Source of the DNA: Natrinema sp. CBA1119
GTDB lineage: Archaea; Halobacteriota; Halobacteria; Halobacteriales; Natrialbaceae
Direction: 5' to 3'
Length of the DNA stretch: 64,000 nucleotides
Assembly (NCBI RefSeq): GCF_002572525.1
Contig: NZ_PDBS01000001.1
Span: 2,790,001-2,854,000, forward strand
The position numbers and the translations under genes are program-made. Below are positions 51,955-60,710 of this stretch, piece after piece (the stretch's first letter is position 1; every line of letters begins with the position of its first letter). The notes under the pieces are model-generated. The model had not been told where the DNA came from. It searched no databases and saw nothing but the letters and a program-made list of their open reading frames with translations.

Positions 51955-52198
51955 TCGGATAGATTAGCGTTTTCGGCCACAAGGTTTGAATACTAGAAGA
52001 GATCGCCCCATCTCCACTAGTAAAAGGTGTTATACTATCCTAAGACCGAACGTTTATGGAACGGTTTGCAGTAGGTGTGATCAGTCAATACTGAGTAATC
52101 CCGATACAGCTATCGGGCAACTGATATAGGCGATCACGGACCGGACCGATCGGGCCGTACTGAACCCGGTGACCCGGGACTTGGACAAACCGACCACT

Positions 52199-53473
52199 AT
52201 GAGCACGTCAGACGGGGGAGACCGAGGCCAGCCGAAGCCAGCCGAATCGACACCACGACCGCGAGCGGACGAACTCGACCAGCGGGAGGGGGAGGACGAA
52301 CCGGCCGTCCGCGACCTGGAGGGCGACGAGTTGCTCCTGGGTCGGGACAGCGAGCAGCAGCCGACGATCAGCGTCGTCATGCCGACGCTCAACGAGGAGG
52401 ACGGCGTCGCCGAATGCATCCGGCGGGCGAAGACGGCGATCACCACGCTCGGGTTGCCCGCCGAAATCATCCTGAGCGATAGCTCGACCGACCGGACGCC
52501 CGAAATCGGTCGGGAGATGGGTGCGATCATCTACGAACCCGATCAGCCAGGGTACGGCTACGCCTATCGGTACGCGTTCGACCGCGCCCGCGGCGACTAC
52601 ATCGTCATGGGCGACGCCGATACGACCTACGACTTCGAACAGATCCCGCGCCTGCTCGCCCACCTCCGCGACGAGGACGCCGATATGGTGATGGGAAGCC
52701 GCCTCGAGGGAGAGATCAAACCCGGGGCGATGCCGTCTCTGCATCAACACGTCGGCAATCCGCTCCTGACGAAGTTCCTGAACGCCTTCTACGGGGCCGG
52801 GGTGAGCGACGCCCACAGCGGCTTTCGGATCTTCACGAAGGAAGCCTACGAGACGATGGAACTCGAGACGACCGGGATGGAGTTCGCCAGCGAGATGATC
52901 ATGGAGGCCGGCGCGAAGGACCTCCACATCGTCGAAACCCCGATCGTCTACCACGAGCGGGAGGGCGAGGAGACCCTCGAGAGCTTCAGAGACGGGTGGC
53001 GACACGTCCGGTTCATGCTCGTGAACGCGCCGGGCTACCTGTTCTCGGCCCCGGGGCTCCTGTTGGGTGTCGTCGGCCTGGTCGTCATGGGGGCCACGTT
53101 CAGCGGTGTTTCCGTGGGCGGCGTGAACTTCGGGATCCACTCGATGATCGCCGGGAGCCTGTTGACGATCGTCGGCTATCAGATCGGCACGCTCGGCGTG
53201 TTCGCCTCGGTGGCAAGCGACCCCATCCGGAAACCCGAGGATCCGATCACCGAGCGCCTAACGGAGTCGCTGTCGCTCGAGCACGGCGCGACGGTCGGAC
53301 TGGCGGTGTTCGGCGTCGGCAGCGCGTACGCGCTGTCGTTACTCTATCAGTGGATGAACAACGGGTTCGCCACGCTCGAGTTCACGATGGGATCGCTCAT
53401 CGCGTTCACGGCGATCGTCATCGGCCTCCAGACGGTGTTCTCGTCGTTCTTCCTGAGCGCCGTGAACCGGTAA
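52199..53473 (+). CDS. aglJ: AglJ-like polyprenyl/dolichol-phosphate glycosyltransferase (GT2)
   Basis: The 424-residue protein has an acidic extension (about 1-55) and then a GT2 catalytic domain: ISVVMPTLNEEDGVAECIRR, AEIILSDSSTDRTPEIGREM and the nucleotide/metal-binding YIVMGDADTTYDFEQIP. Four C-terminal membrane helices follow (YLFSAPGLLLGVVGLVVMGA to GSLIAFTAIVIGLQTVFSSF). The layout matches haloarchaeal AglJ, which loads the first sugar on dolichol phosphate for S-layer N-glycosylation. ATG 52199 is used; a GTG at 52169 is possible. The nearest TATA (CGTTTATGG at 52051) implies a leader of about 120 nt. Confidence 0.8.
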   Translation: MSTSDGGDRGQPKPAESTPRPRADELDQREGEDEPAVRDLEGDELLLGRDSEQQPTISVVMPTLNEEDGVAECIRRAKTAITTLGLPAEIILSDSSTDRTPEIGREMGAIIYEPDQPGYGYAYRYAFDRARGDYIVMGDADTTYDFEQIPRLLAHLRDEDADMVMGSRLEGEIKPGAMPSLHQHVGNPLLTKFLNAFYGAGVSDAHSGFRIFTKEAYETMELETTGMEFASEMIMEAGAKDLHIVETPIVYHEREGEETLESFRDGWRHVRFMLVNAPGYLFSAPGLLLGVVGLVVMGATFSGVSVGGVNFGIHSMIAGSLLTIVGYQIGTLGVFASVASDPIRKPEDPITERLTESLSLEHGATVGLAVFGVGSAYALSLLYQWMNNGFATLEFTMGSLIAFTAIVIGLQTVFSSFFLSAVNR

Positions 53474-54509
53474 CTGCGGGTCGGTCGGGGCTTTTTCGGG
53501 TCGTTTTCGCGGTGTCGAACCAGACGGTCAGTCTTGCAATTGATTAATTGCCGAGAATGCGAGCCGACTGGGATCGTCACCCGGTGTGGGTAGCTGTCGT
53601 CGGAACGGTGACTGCGAACGGAGCAGTGGATTCCGATGGGCTCGAGCGAGGCGAAGCGTCCTGCTATCGTGGCAACAGGGAATCGCCACGCGCCCTCCCC
53701 AGCCGATTCGCTCGCACCTTACGGCGCTCATTCACCCTTGCGGAGTATCGCCAGCCGCCCTCACTGTGCTCACGGTTCCCTGCGGTCACCGCTCGCTTTC
53801 CGAGACGCTCGGTCGGCCGCCAGCGCGCGCCACCGCACTTCGGTGGGTCAGGCCGGATGATACATGTGTCCTCTACACTTGCCGCCCCAACGTTTGACAA
53901 GTCATTCTATTTAGCATCGACGTTAGTCTCAAACGAGGAGACAACTGTAGTCGAGACAGGCTAGTTATCCACATCCGCACTAATAACGGACGATGCACTT
54001 GTTGGCCCCCTATTTCTGCCAGAACAATGGTACCTGTCCCACGCAAGGATGGGTGTTCGGGCCAATAGAACTGGAAGCATTCTTTGACGTTTCCTTTTGG
54101 ATTTGTGGCGGGTCCTCTGGCGTGCCTTTGGCTACTTGTTTCATTCTTGTCCGGTCGAGATACAACCATAGGTGAAGCCTATCGAGTCGCTATACGTCTG
54201 CCTACTGATTCTTCGTATGTCGCTCCAGTACTACCATCCTCTGTAATAGTTCTCTCACAAATGTACAAATTAAAGATACTCTAATGGATATAGGTTAAGT
54301 ATTCACAATCTGGAGGGGAATCGACACAAATCATAGAATTTTCCGACGGAATGGCATTTCTGTGTCATACTTATGGGTTCCTATCAGATTTCACGGGTTG
54401 TTATGTGGCGGTCCAGTAACTACTCATCAGGACTAAGTGATAAGGCTCATTTTTAACCTGGCTTCCGATATTGATTAGATATTTGTATTTTGGAAACCCG
54501 TGTTTGATT
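53474..54509. other. 1-kb gene-poor region, left part of the AT-rich island
   Basis: I see no convincing gene. GC-rich sequence to about 53840 gives only arginine/serine-rich frames. After about 53870 the sequence turns AT-rich. A frame near 54084-54284 encodes a hydrophobic stretch (FPFGFVAGPLACLWLLVSFL) that may be a remnant of a membrane protein, but it has no clear start and no homology I recognise. Confidence 0.45.
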
Positions 54510-55184
54510 ATGTCTGCACCAACTTTCGCTGGGCGTATTCTGCAGTATATTCCAGAAGGCCCTCGACGGAAGTTCGTAGGCGCTTTGAACCGATTCCACC
54601 CCCTCAATTTAGTACTCTTGTACTCGCAAAGCATTCTGACAAAGTATGGGTGGTTTAAATCCCGTGCAAGGGGAGCTCCAGTAAATAAGAACGGTGAAGA
54701 GATCCCCTGGATGACTTATAGCTCAATTAATTTCCTTGACGAACGGTTAGCCGGCACTCGTCTCTTCGAATATGGAGGCGGAAATTCGACGGTCTGGTAC
54801 GCAGACCGAGCATCCAAAGTCGTCTCAGTTGAGGATGATGAGAAGTGGTATCGTAAAATAAAGCCACTAATGCCGGAGAATGCATCACTTCACCACATCT
54901 CTGCAGAAACCTATGCTAATTCGATTCAATCCCGAGGCCCCTTCGATGTGATAATCATTGATGGTCTTGACCGTAATCAGTGTATTGAGGCCGCTGTCCC
55001 TGAACTATCCGATTCGGGTATTATTATCTTAGACGATGCCCAACGTCAGAAATACAAAACGGGTAAACAGAAGCTTCGCGACGAGGGTTTCAGCCATATT
55101 GAATTCGAGGGGCTCAAGCCAATAAACCGGATGCCAGCAAAGACGTCAGTGTATTATAGGGAAAACAATTGCTTGGGTCTCTGA
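54510..55184 (+). CDS. SAM-dependent methyltransferase-like protein
   Basis: From ATG 54510 the protein has 224 residues. The motif LFEYGGGNSTVWYADRASKV followed by VVSVEDDEKWYRKI matches motif I and the acidic loop of class I methyltransferases, and GPFDVIIIDGLDRNQCIEAA is motif IV-like. The sequence is notably lower in GC and less acidic than its neighbours, suggesting transfer. A TATTTGTATTTT box lies about 27 nt upstream, favouring this start over the TTG at 54471. Possible role: methylating a surface sugar (inference). Confidence 0.65.
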   Translation: MSAPTFAGRILQYIPEGPRRKFVGALNRFHPLNLVLLYSQSILTKYGWFKSRARGAPVNKNGEEIPWMTYSSINFLDERLAGTRLFEYGGGNSTVWYADRASKVVSVEDDEKWYRKIKPLMPENASLHHISAETYANSIQSRGPFDVIIIDGLDRNQCIEAAVPELSDSGIIILDDAQRQKYKTGKQKLRDEGFSHIEFEGLKPINRMPAKTSVYYRENNCLGL

Positions 55185-55273
55185 GGAAACCGTCCTCATT
55201 CATCTTTCTCCAATTCCTGCGTGGGGTGTGTCGAATCATCTTGTTTCTCAAGCGCCGTAGTGATCAACTTGCC

Positions 55274-55453
55274 TCAGCAGTGAACGGTCGAGTTCACGAC
55301 CTCGTACTTCGTCCGACTCTCCGTATCAATTGCTGCCGCGGTAACTCCTTCTCGCTCAAACGCACGTAGTATCGCGTTCATCTGCGAGTATTCCAGACCG
55401 CGGATAGTCTCCTTCTCTTCGTAGCCGTCGTAGACTTTGATGTCGTATGTCAT
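55274..55453 (-). CDS. Small protein beside the beta-helix gene (59 aa)
   Basis: The frame from ATG 55453 to TGA 55274 encodes MTYDIKVYDGYEEKETIRGL and EYSQMNAILRAFEREGVTAA, ending KYEVVNSTVHC. It starts 17 bp after the end of the interrupted tail-like frame on the same strand. It lacks membrane or metal motifs. Compact size and tight spacing fit a virus-derived module, but no family is recognised. Confidence 0.6.
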   Translation of the reverse strand: MTYDIKVYDGYEEKETIRGLEYSQMNAILRAFEREGVTAAAIDTESRTKYEVVNSTVHC

Positions 55454-55469
55454 TGTGTTCTTGTTCTCA

Positions 55470-55685
55470 TTACCTATCTATCCGGTTGACAGTCGGGTAA
55501 GTGAACTCTGGGTTATCCATGTTCACATCAATCGATGAGCTGTCAGAATGACCAGCCTCGAATTTTATTGCCCGTCCGGCGTTGAGGTCTTGCGTATCTT
55601 GGATCGTGATCGTCTCGTTGACCGACCCGCCGGCCTCATACTCATTTATGACCCGTTGGACTCCTGTTGTATCCGCTATTTGTAA
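55470..55685 (-). pseudogene. In-frame continuation of the beta-helix protein after an amber codon
   Basis: Directly after the TAG at 55688-55686, the same frame stays open for 71 codons to TAA at 55470. The peptide LQIADTTGVQRVINEYEAGG continues naturally from the preceding WISPPAGTRL and ends NPEFTYPTVNRIDR. It reads as the second half of a jelly-roll (C1q/TNF-like) tail domain. A single change (for example GAG to TAG) would create this break, so it is either a recent nonsense mutation or a readthrough site. Confidence 0.7.
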
Positions 55686-56813
55686 CTACAGCCGAGTTCC
55701 TGCTGGCGGACTGATCCACTGAACCTGGGCCTTGATTTCATACCGTCCCTTTACCGGAGTTTCATACTGGAAACTCCCGGGCTGTGCGCCGCCTCCATAG
55801 TCGTAATCCACTGTGTCAAATTCAAGCACCTCAGCATTGTTGCCCAATGTGTTCGTGCTGATGGTTTGGTCGGACGTGGATCCGTTAAACCGTGCCCCAG
55901 AGGGCCGTGGGTAAATTCGGTTTTCTTTTTGGTAGACTGACAACCCCAGAACATGATTGAATAAGCCTTTACCTGCACTAACGTTGGTGTCCTCGATCAC
56001 CGCAAAACTCCCGTCATCGGTCCAGATCAGATAGTCGTTGACGGTGCCGGTAGTCAGATCGCCAAATGTGTCAATAGAGACCATCGAGTTGTGCTTTGTC
56101 TCGATGCCGAGGGTGAGGTCACTGGATCCGAAGTCGCACCCGTCGCGAATGGTGGCGGTAGAGGAATAGATCAAGAACCCGCGATCAGCAGCACACCCCT
56201 CGAAACTCACCTGCCGAAACGAGACGTTTTGACAGCCATACACCGGCACAGACACTGGCTCATCGCTTCCCGGGGCCTCCCCGAGGAAATTCACGCCCTC
56301 TATGACAGGGGCGATCGCGCCCTGCGACCCGACCAATGTGGCAGAGTTGAACTTTACGTTTGTCGGAGTTGTGGGGTTCCCACGAATCCAAGGGACGAGT
56401 GCTGCGCCCTCCTCAATACTGCTGTTACCGGCGTCATCATGGCCAACAATGTCGGCAGTCTTGAATGGGGGGATGAAGATATTCACATTAGAATAATTCC
56501 CGTCTGGGATATTGATCACAAATTCGTGTGCGATTACCTCAGGGATGTCGGGGATCCAAAATTCATGATCCGTCCCGCCAACGCTAACAGTGACGGAGTC
56601 TCCGCTAGGGTCCGCAGTCCGGTCGACCGGTCCAGTTGTGATCTTATCGCGGCCCGAAGGATAAACATACTGTCCGGATTGGTTGATTGATAGACGATCT
56701 ACACTTGCCTGCCCGATACTTGTCTGATCGAATTCAATTGGGACCTCGTCTCCCGTCTCCGGGTCAACCCCAACGATCGTTCTGTCCTTGTTAACGAGTT
56801 TGATGTCTGCCAT
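55686..56813 (-). CDS. Virus tail-fibre-like right-handed beta-helix protein (interrupted)
   Basis: The 375-residue frame begins MADIKLVNKDRTIVGVDPET, has a repetitive Ser/Thr/Gly-rich middle with strand-turn patterns (NVKFNSATLVGSQGAIAPVI, VSFRQVSFEGCAADRGFLIY, ATIRDGCDFGSSDLTLGIET) typical of a right-handed beta helix, and starts a C-terminal domain FQYETPVKGRYEIKAQVQWI. This resembles receptor-binding or tail-spike proteins of haloarchaeal tailed viruses and proviruses. A TAG interrupts the C-terminal domain, so the product as encoded lacks about 71 residues. Lower GC than neighbours. Confidence 0.65.
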   Translation of the reverse strand: MADIKLVNKDRTIVGVDPETGDEVPIEFDQTSIGQASVDRLSINQSGQYVYPSGRDKITTGPVDRTADPSGDSVTVSVGGTDHEFWIPDIPEVIAHEFVINIPDGNYSNVNIFIPPFKTADIVGHDDAGNSSIEEGAALVPWIRGNPTTPTNVKFNSATLVGSQGAIAPVIEGVNFLGEAPGSDEPVSVPVYGCQNVSFRQVSFEGCAADRGFLIYSSTATIRDGCDFGSSDLTLGIETKHNSMVSIDTFGDLTTGTVNDYLIWTDDGSFAVIEDTNVSAGKGLFNHVLGLSVYQKENRIYPRPSGARFNGSTSDQTISTNTLGNNAEVLEFDTVDYDYGGGAQPGSFQYETPVKGRYEIKAQVQWISPPAGTRL

Positions 56814-56816
56814 GGT

Positions 56817-57110
56817 TCAGGTGCTAATTTCTTCGAGTTCAAGTTCTGCGTCGGTTTCTAAGGCGAGACTGCCGGTCTGTTCCCAGCGAACAGCGTCGTA
56901 CGATTCTTCATCTGCAACTGTGTACTGCTTGCCCGACTTGATCACCAACTCATCGATTGGTTCTGGCGACTTATGGTCAGTCGTAGCGGCCTCTTCCGTT
57001 TCTGGTTCTTCAGGGCCGGTATCAGAATTAGTACTACAACCCGCGATTGTCGCTATAGAGCCTACCCCAACGAGACCGAGAACATCCCGCCGGGTGGTTC
57101 CGAGATCCAT
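56817..57110 (-). CDS. Small Tat lipoprotein (97 aa)
   Basis: The protein has a Tat signal (TTRRDVLGLVGVGSIATIAG) ending in a lipobox cysteine (AGC), a Glu/Thr-rich linker and a short domain with ELVIKSGKQYTVADEESYDA and VRWEQTGSLALETDAELELE. The short beta-rich domain resembles modules in haloarchaeal provirus-associated proteins (from memory). It lies 3 bp upstream of the beta-helix gene on the same strand, so the two are co-transcribed. Confidence 0.65.
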   Translation of the reverse strand: MDLGTTRRDVLGLVGVGSIATIAGCSTNSDTGPEEPETEEAATTDHKSPEPIDELVIKSGKQYTVADEESYDAVRWEQTGSLALETDAELELEEIST

Positions 57111-57154
57111 CTACGAGGGGGGTTATAACTAATCATTGATAAACCATCTGTAGA

Positions 57155-57364
57155 TCAATTCACTGTAGATGTATCTTCGAGTACAATCTCGTCGACCGTA
57201 GCTTCCGAGAACTGTGCTGAGGGTGCCCGGTTCAGCTCGTCGGCCGTCTCCGCAGCCGTGTCTACGATCCCGATCTTCAGCGACGGCTCCGACGGCGCAC
57301 TGCCAGTCGTGTTGGTGACGATCTCGAGCGCTTCGTCGTCCCATACCCCCCGTCCGAAGACAGA
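57155..57364 (-). pseudogene. C-terminal fragment of a virus-like protein
   Basis: The last 69 codons of this frame (SVFGRGVWDDEALEIVTNTT, then LKIGIVDTAAETADELNRAP and EATVDEIVLEDTSTVN) are acidic and protein-like, whereas the frame before them is arginine/serine-rich and runs into the zinc-finger gene. It is therefore probably the truncated 3' end of a larger gene from the same module. The break near 57365-57440 would be the right-hand edge of the island. Confidence 0.5.
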
Positions 57365-57443
57365 GCGTTCCGAACAGGTCGACGGCAGGGTCGCTATGCG
57401 TCTGTGGCTCGATGCGGACGGCCGTGAGCGGGTTCGGCGACGG

Positions 57444-57611
57444 CTACCAGAACTGGGCGGCCGGCGTGTCGCAATCGCCGCAGACGACGGCGTCATTCCC
57501 CTTGTAGCGCTCGCGCGTCAGTGCGTCTCCCCCACAGTACGAACACGTCCCCTGCTGGATCGAGGCCAGCGCGGTCTCCCGGTCCCCTTCGTGCGTCGTT
57601 TCGAGTGCCAT
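57444..57611 (-). CDS. Small zinc-finger protein (55 aa)
   Basis: From the ATG at 57611 the protein reads MALETTHEGDRETALASIQQ and GTCSYCGGDALTRERYKGND, then VVCGDCDTPAAQFW. CSYC and CGDC form a two-knuckle zinc site. The start is supported by a GGTATATGTG box about 27 nt upstream on the minus strand. It resembles small haloarchaeal zinc-finger proteins of unknown role. It marks return to typical host sequence after the island. Confidence 0.7.
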   Translation of the reverse strand: MALETTHEGDRETALASIQQGTCSYCGGDALTRERYKGNDAVVCGDCDTPAAQFW

Positions 57612-57967
57612 CTGTCTGGTATGACATCTGAGGGTCACATATACCTTCTGGCAAGGATAGCACGACCGATCCCGTCGCCTCGAGCGCAGTCGCATCGATC
57701 GTAGTCAGCAGTGTTGATTCCCGGACCGAACTCTTCGTGGACGCTGACTGCGTTACTTCGTTTTCACGTCTGCGGGACGGATAACCGCTGCGGGACGGAG
57801 TGGCCGTCGTCCCGACTTACCCGCTCTCGAGGACTGCACTCTGCATGTCACCCAACCGAACCGGGGAGCGTACCCGCATGCTTTCACTCTCTCACACTCG
57901 TACTAGTCTCGTTCTCGTCCGTTTTCGACCGGAAAACCCATATGACGGAGTCGACCAAGTAGACGCT
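57612..57967. other. Divergent promoter region of the zinc-finger gene and aglF
   Basis: The 356-bp gap has no credible gene. On the minus strand GGTATATGTG (57635-57644) serves the zinc-finger gene. On the plus strand CCATATGAC (57937-57945) lies about 27 nt before the aglF ATG at 57968. The middle is ordinary GC-rich sequence. Confidence 0.5.
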
Positions 57968-58711
57968 ATGAAAGCCGTCGTACTCGCTGCGGGAGAAGGA
58001 ACGCGGCTCCGACCGCTCACCGAGGACAAGCCGAAAGGGATGGTCGAGATCGACGGTGATCCGATTCTCACGCACTGTTTCGACCGGCTGGCATCGCTCG
58101 GTGCCGACGAGCTGATCGTCGTCGTCGGCTATCTCAAAGAGCGGATTATCGATCACTACGGCGACGAGTACCGAGGCATTCCGATCACGTACTGCCACCA
58201 GCGCGAGCAGCAGGGACTCGCCCACGCGTTGCTGTCCGTCGAGGAGCACATCGACGACGACTTCATGCTGATGCTCGGAGACAACGTCTTCGAGGCGAAC
58301 CTCGAGGACGTCGTCCGTCGACAACGAGAGGATCGGGCGGACGCGGCGTTCCTCGTCGAGGAGGTGCCGTGGGACGAAGCGGATCGCTACGGCGTCTGCG
58401 ATACAAACAAGTTCGGGGAGATCACCGACGTCGTCGAGAAGCCCGACGATCCGCCGTCGAATCTGGTGATGACCGGGTTCTACACATTCACGCCGGCGAT
58501 CTTCCATGCCTGTCACCTCGTGCAGCCGTCGAATCGCGGCGAGTACGAGATTAGTGAGGCGATCGACCTGCTGATTCAGAGTGGCCGGACGATCGACGCG
58601 ATCGGACTCGAGGGCTGGCGGATCGACGTCGGCTATCCGGAAGATCGAGACGAGGCCGAGGAACGGTTGGAGACACGTTCTCAATCCGAGACAGAGTCCG
58701 TCTCCGACTGA
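57968..58711 (+). CDS. aglF: Sugar-1-phosphate nucleotidyltransferase (AglF-like)
   Basis: The 247-residue protein begins MKAVVLAAGEGTRLRPLTED, the nucleotidyltransferase signature with activating KPKGMVEIDG, and has MLMLGDNVFE (metal-binding Asp) and VEKPDDPPSN. It resembles haloarchaeal AglF, a glucose-1-phosphate uridylyltransferase of the N-glycosylation pathway. There is no C-terminal beta-helix, unlike the RmlA-type gene in this locus. Start fits a leaderless transcript with a box 27 nt upstream. Confidence 0.82.
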   Translation: MKAVVLAAGEGTRLRPLTEDKPKGMVEIDGDPILTHCFDRLASLGADELIVVVGYLKERIIDHYGDEYRGIPITYCHQREQQGLAHALLSVEEHIDDDFMLMLGDNVFEANLEDVVRRQREDRADAAFLVEEVPWDEADRYGVCDTNKFGEITDVVEKPDDPPSNLVMTGFYTFTPAIFHACHLVQPSNRGEYEISEAIDLLIQSGRTIDAIGLEGWRIDVGYPEDRDEAEERLETRSQSETESVSD

Positions 58712-58839
58712 AGGGTACTCAGCTACGAGTCCGATCACCGTCTCCTCGAACTACCGCTGATCGGGACGTTCGCTACGATGGCTCTATCCATGTCCGCCGG
58801 CACCCAGCGGTCATCTTCTGACAGTGGTACTGTTTCGAC

Positions 58840-59763
58840 CTATGAGAGATAATATTCGACGGTTTGTTCGAGTCCCTCTTCGAACGACCAGGACGGTTCC
58901 CAGCCGAGACGTTCGATCTTGTCCGTTTCGAGGGCATAACGCTGATCGTGACCAGCACGGTCCTCTACGAACGAAATCTGTTCTTTTGACCCGCCGACGG
59001 AATCAAGAATCGCTTCGGTCACCTCGAGATTCGTTCGCTCCTCGCTGGATCCGATATTGTACACCTCGCCGATCTCTCCGTCGCGGAGCACTCGATCCAG
59101 TGCTCGGCAGTTGTCCTCGACGTAAATCCACTCGCGAACGTTCGAACCGTCGCCGTAGACTGGTAGCTCATCGCCCGCAGCAGCATTCCGAATGAACTTC
59201 GGGATCAGTTTCTCCGCGTGCTGTCGCGGGCCGAAGTTGTTGCATGTACGGGTGATGAGAACGGGGAGGTCGTGGGTCGTTTCGTAACTCTTGGCGAGCA
59301 AGTCGGCACTAGCTTTCGTCGCAGCGTACGGATTCCGTGGATTCAGTTCATCGTCTTCGCTGAATGTGCCGTCTAGAATCTGTCCGTACACCTCGTCGGT
59401 CGAAATCTGGAGGAACCGATCGATATCCGTCTTGACCGCGGCGTCGAGGAGCGTTTGTGTTCCCTCAACGTTTGTCGTGACGAACGAGCCTGCGCCCTCG
59501 ATAGAGCGATCGACGTGCGACTCAGCTGCGAAGTTAACGACCGCATCCGCGTCCGAAACGAGATCAGTGACGAGTTCTCGGTCACAGATACTCCCTTCGA
59601 CAAATTCGTGTTGCGGATGATCGAGAACCCCGTCGAGATTGTCCAGTGAGCCGGCGTACGTCAGTGCGTCCAGCGTAATGACATCGTCGTCGCGGTTCTC
59701 GAGCAAATAGTGGACGTAGTTAGATCCGATGAAGCCCGCGCCCCCAGTAACGAGTATTCGCAT
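58840..59763 (-). CDS. rmlB: dTDP-glucose 4,6-dehydratase
   Basis: The 307-residue extended SDR protein has MRILVTGGAGFIGSNYVHYL, STDEVYG (120s, including catalytic Asp-Glu pair), and YAATK (Tyr146, Lys150), with NNFGPRQHAEKLIPKFIRNA and the C-terminal HDQRYALETDKIERLGW, all diagnostic for RmlB. It converts dTDP-glucose to dTDP-4-keto-6-deoxyglucose. Length (307) is slightly short but complete. Divergent from rmlD with a 53-bp gap. Confidence 0.94.
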   Translation of the reverse strand: MRILVTGGAGFIGSNYVHYLLENRDDDVITLDALTYAGSLDNLDGVLDHPQHEFVEGSICDRELVTDLVSDADAVVNFAAESHVDRSIEGAGSFVTTNVEGTQTLLDAAVKTDIDRFLQISTDEVYGQILDGTFSEDDELNPRNPYAATKASADLLAKSYETTHDLPVLITRTCNNFGPRQHAEKLIPKFIRNAAAGDELPVYGDGSNVREWIYVEDNCRALDRVLRDGEIGEVYNIGSSEERTNLEVTEAILDSVGGSKEQISFVEDRAGHDQRYALETDKIERLGWEPSWSFEEGLEQTVEYYLS

Positions 59764-59782
59764 AGGAGCATGTGCATCCCAG

Positions 59783-59795
59783 CACATATTTACAC
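59783..59795. promoter_or_regulatory. Shared TATA element between rmlB and rmlD
   Basis: CACATATTTACAC is the only TATA-like word in the 53-bp gap and lies about 27 nt from both start codons (59763 on minus, 59817 on plus). The minus orientation has a better BRE (CCGAAAGTG) than the plus one. One element may thus drive two leaderless transcripts. Confidence 0.55.
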
Positions 59796-59816
59796 TTTCG
59801 GGAACGCATATCGATC

Positions 59817-60710
59817 ATGACGGTGCTCGTCCTCGGTGCAGGCGGGCTACTCGGAAGTGCGCTCGTGAACCGAGGTCTCGACCGATCGGTCGACGTGGTC
59901 GGGACGTATCATTCGGAGGCCCCGTCGTTCGATATCCCGCTCGAGCAACACGATATCCGTCATACGGAAGAATTCCAACCGTTACTGGACAGGTATCAGC
60001 CCGATGCCGTAGTGAATTGTGCTGCACTGACGGACGTCGATGGCTGCGAGTCTAATCGAGAAGCTGCGTTCGCAATCAATGGAACTGCACCCGGCGAACT
60101 CGCGACCAGCTGTGCGACGCACGATATTCCGTTCGTTCATGTCTCGACGGACTACGTCTTCGACGGCAACGGGAGGGAGCTGTATGATGAATCAGCGTCG
60201 ACGGCCCCAATTCAGGTGTATGGCGAATCGAAACTCGCAGGCGAGGAAGCCGTTCGAAACGTCGACGGGAAAACGCTAGTGACGCGACTCTCGTTCGTGT
60301 ATGGCGTTCGCGGCGATACGGACGAACTAATCGGATTTCCGTCCTGGGTTCGCGATACGCTCCGAGCGGGCGACGAGGTACCGCTGTTCGTCGATCAACA
60401 CCTCACACCGACTCGAGCCGGTCAGGCATCTGAGGCGATACTCGGCCTTCTCAAGAGCGGAACGGAAGGCGTGTACCATATTGCGAGCCGATCGTGTGTA
60501 ACGCCGTACGAATTCGGGAGCGAAATAGCCCGTCTACAGGACGCCGACGACGCACTGATCACGGAGAGCGAGCAGTCTGATGTATCGCGAGCAGCGGACC
60601 GACCGGCGTACACGTGTCTCGACGTTACTGCAGTCGAGGAGGAACTCGGGCGTTCACAGCCGACACTCGAAGAGGATCTCCGTGCGATCGAAGGTCAGTT
60701 CGATGTCTAG
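59817..60710 (+). CDS. rmlD: dTDP-4-dehydrorhamnose reductase
   Basis: The 297-residue protein has LVLGAGGLLGSALVNRGLDR, VVNCAALTDVDGCESNREAA, HVSTDYVFDG and the catalytic YGESKLAGEEAV, all typical of RmlD. It reduces dTDP-4-keto-rhamnose to dTDP-rhamnose with NAD(P)H. The start at 59817 is supported by the TATA element 27 nt upstream. Its 3' end overlaps the convergent small zinc-ribbon gene by 4 bp. Confidence 0.93.
   Translation: MTVLVLGAGGLLGSALVNRGLDRSVDVVGTYHSEAPSFDIPLEQHDIRHTEEFQPLLDRYQPDAVVNCAALTDVDGCESNREAAFAINGTAPGELATSCATHDIPFVHVSTDYVFDGNGRELYDESASTAPIQVYGESKLAGEEAVRNVDGKTLVTRLSFVYGVRGDTDELIGFPSWVRDTLRAGDEVPLFVDQHLTPTRAGQASEAILGLLKSGTEGVYHIASRSCVTPYEFGSEIARLQDADDALITESEQSDVSRAADRPAYTCLDVTAVEEELGRSQPTLEEDLRAIEGQFDV

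Noticed and set aside
53548-54284. Several short open frames after the AglJ-like gene
   Set aside because: They are Arg/Ser/Pro-rich or lack starts and motifs; the overlapping frames contradict one another.
55686-55688. Pyrrolysine decoding of the amber codon
   Set aside because: Pyrrolysine systems are not known in haloarchaea and no pyl genes are in the window; a nonsense mutation is simpler.
57155-57496. A full 113-residue gene in this frame
   Set aside because: The first 44 residues are Arg/Ser-rich and overlap the zinc-finger gene; only the last 69 codons look protein-like, so I list it as a fragment.
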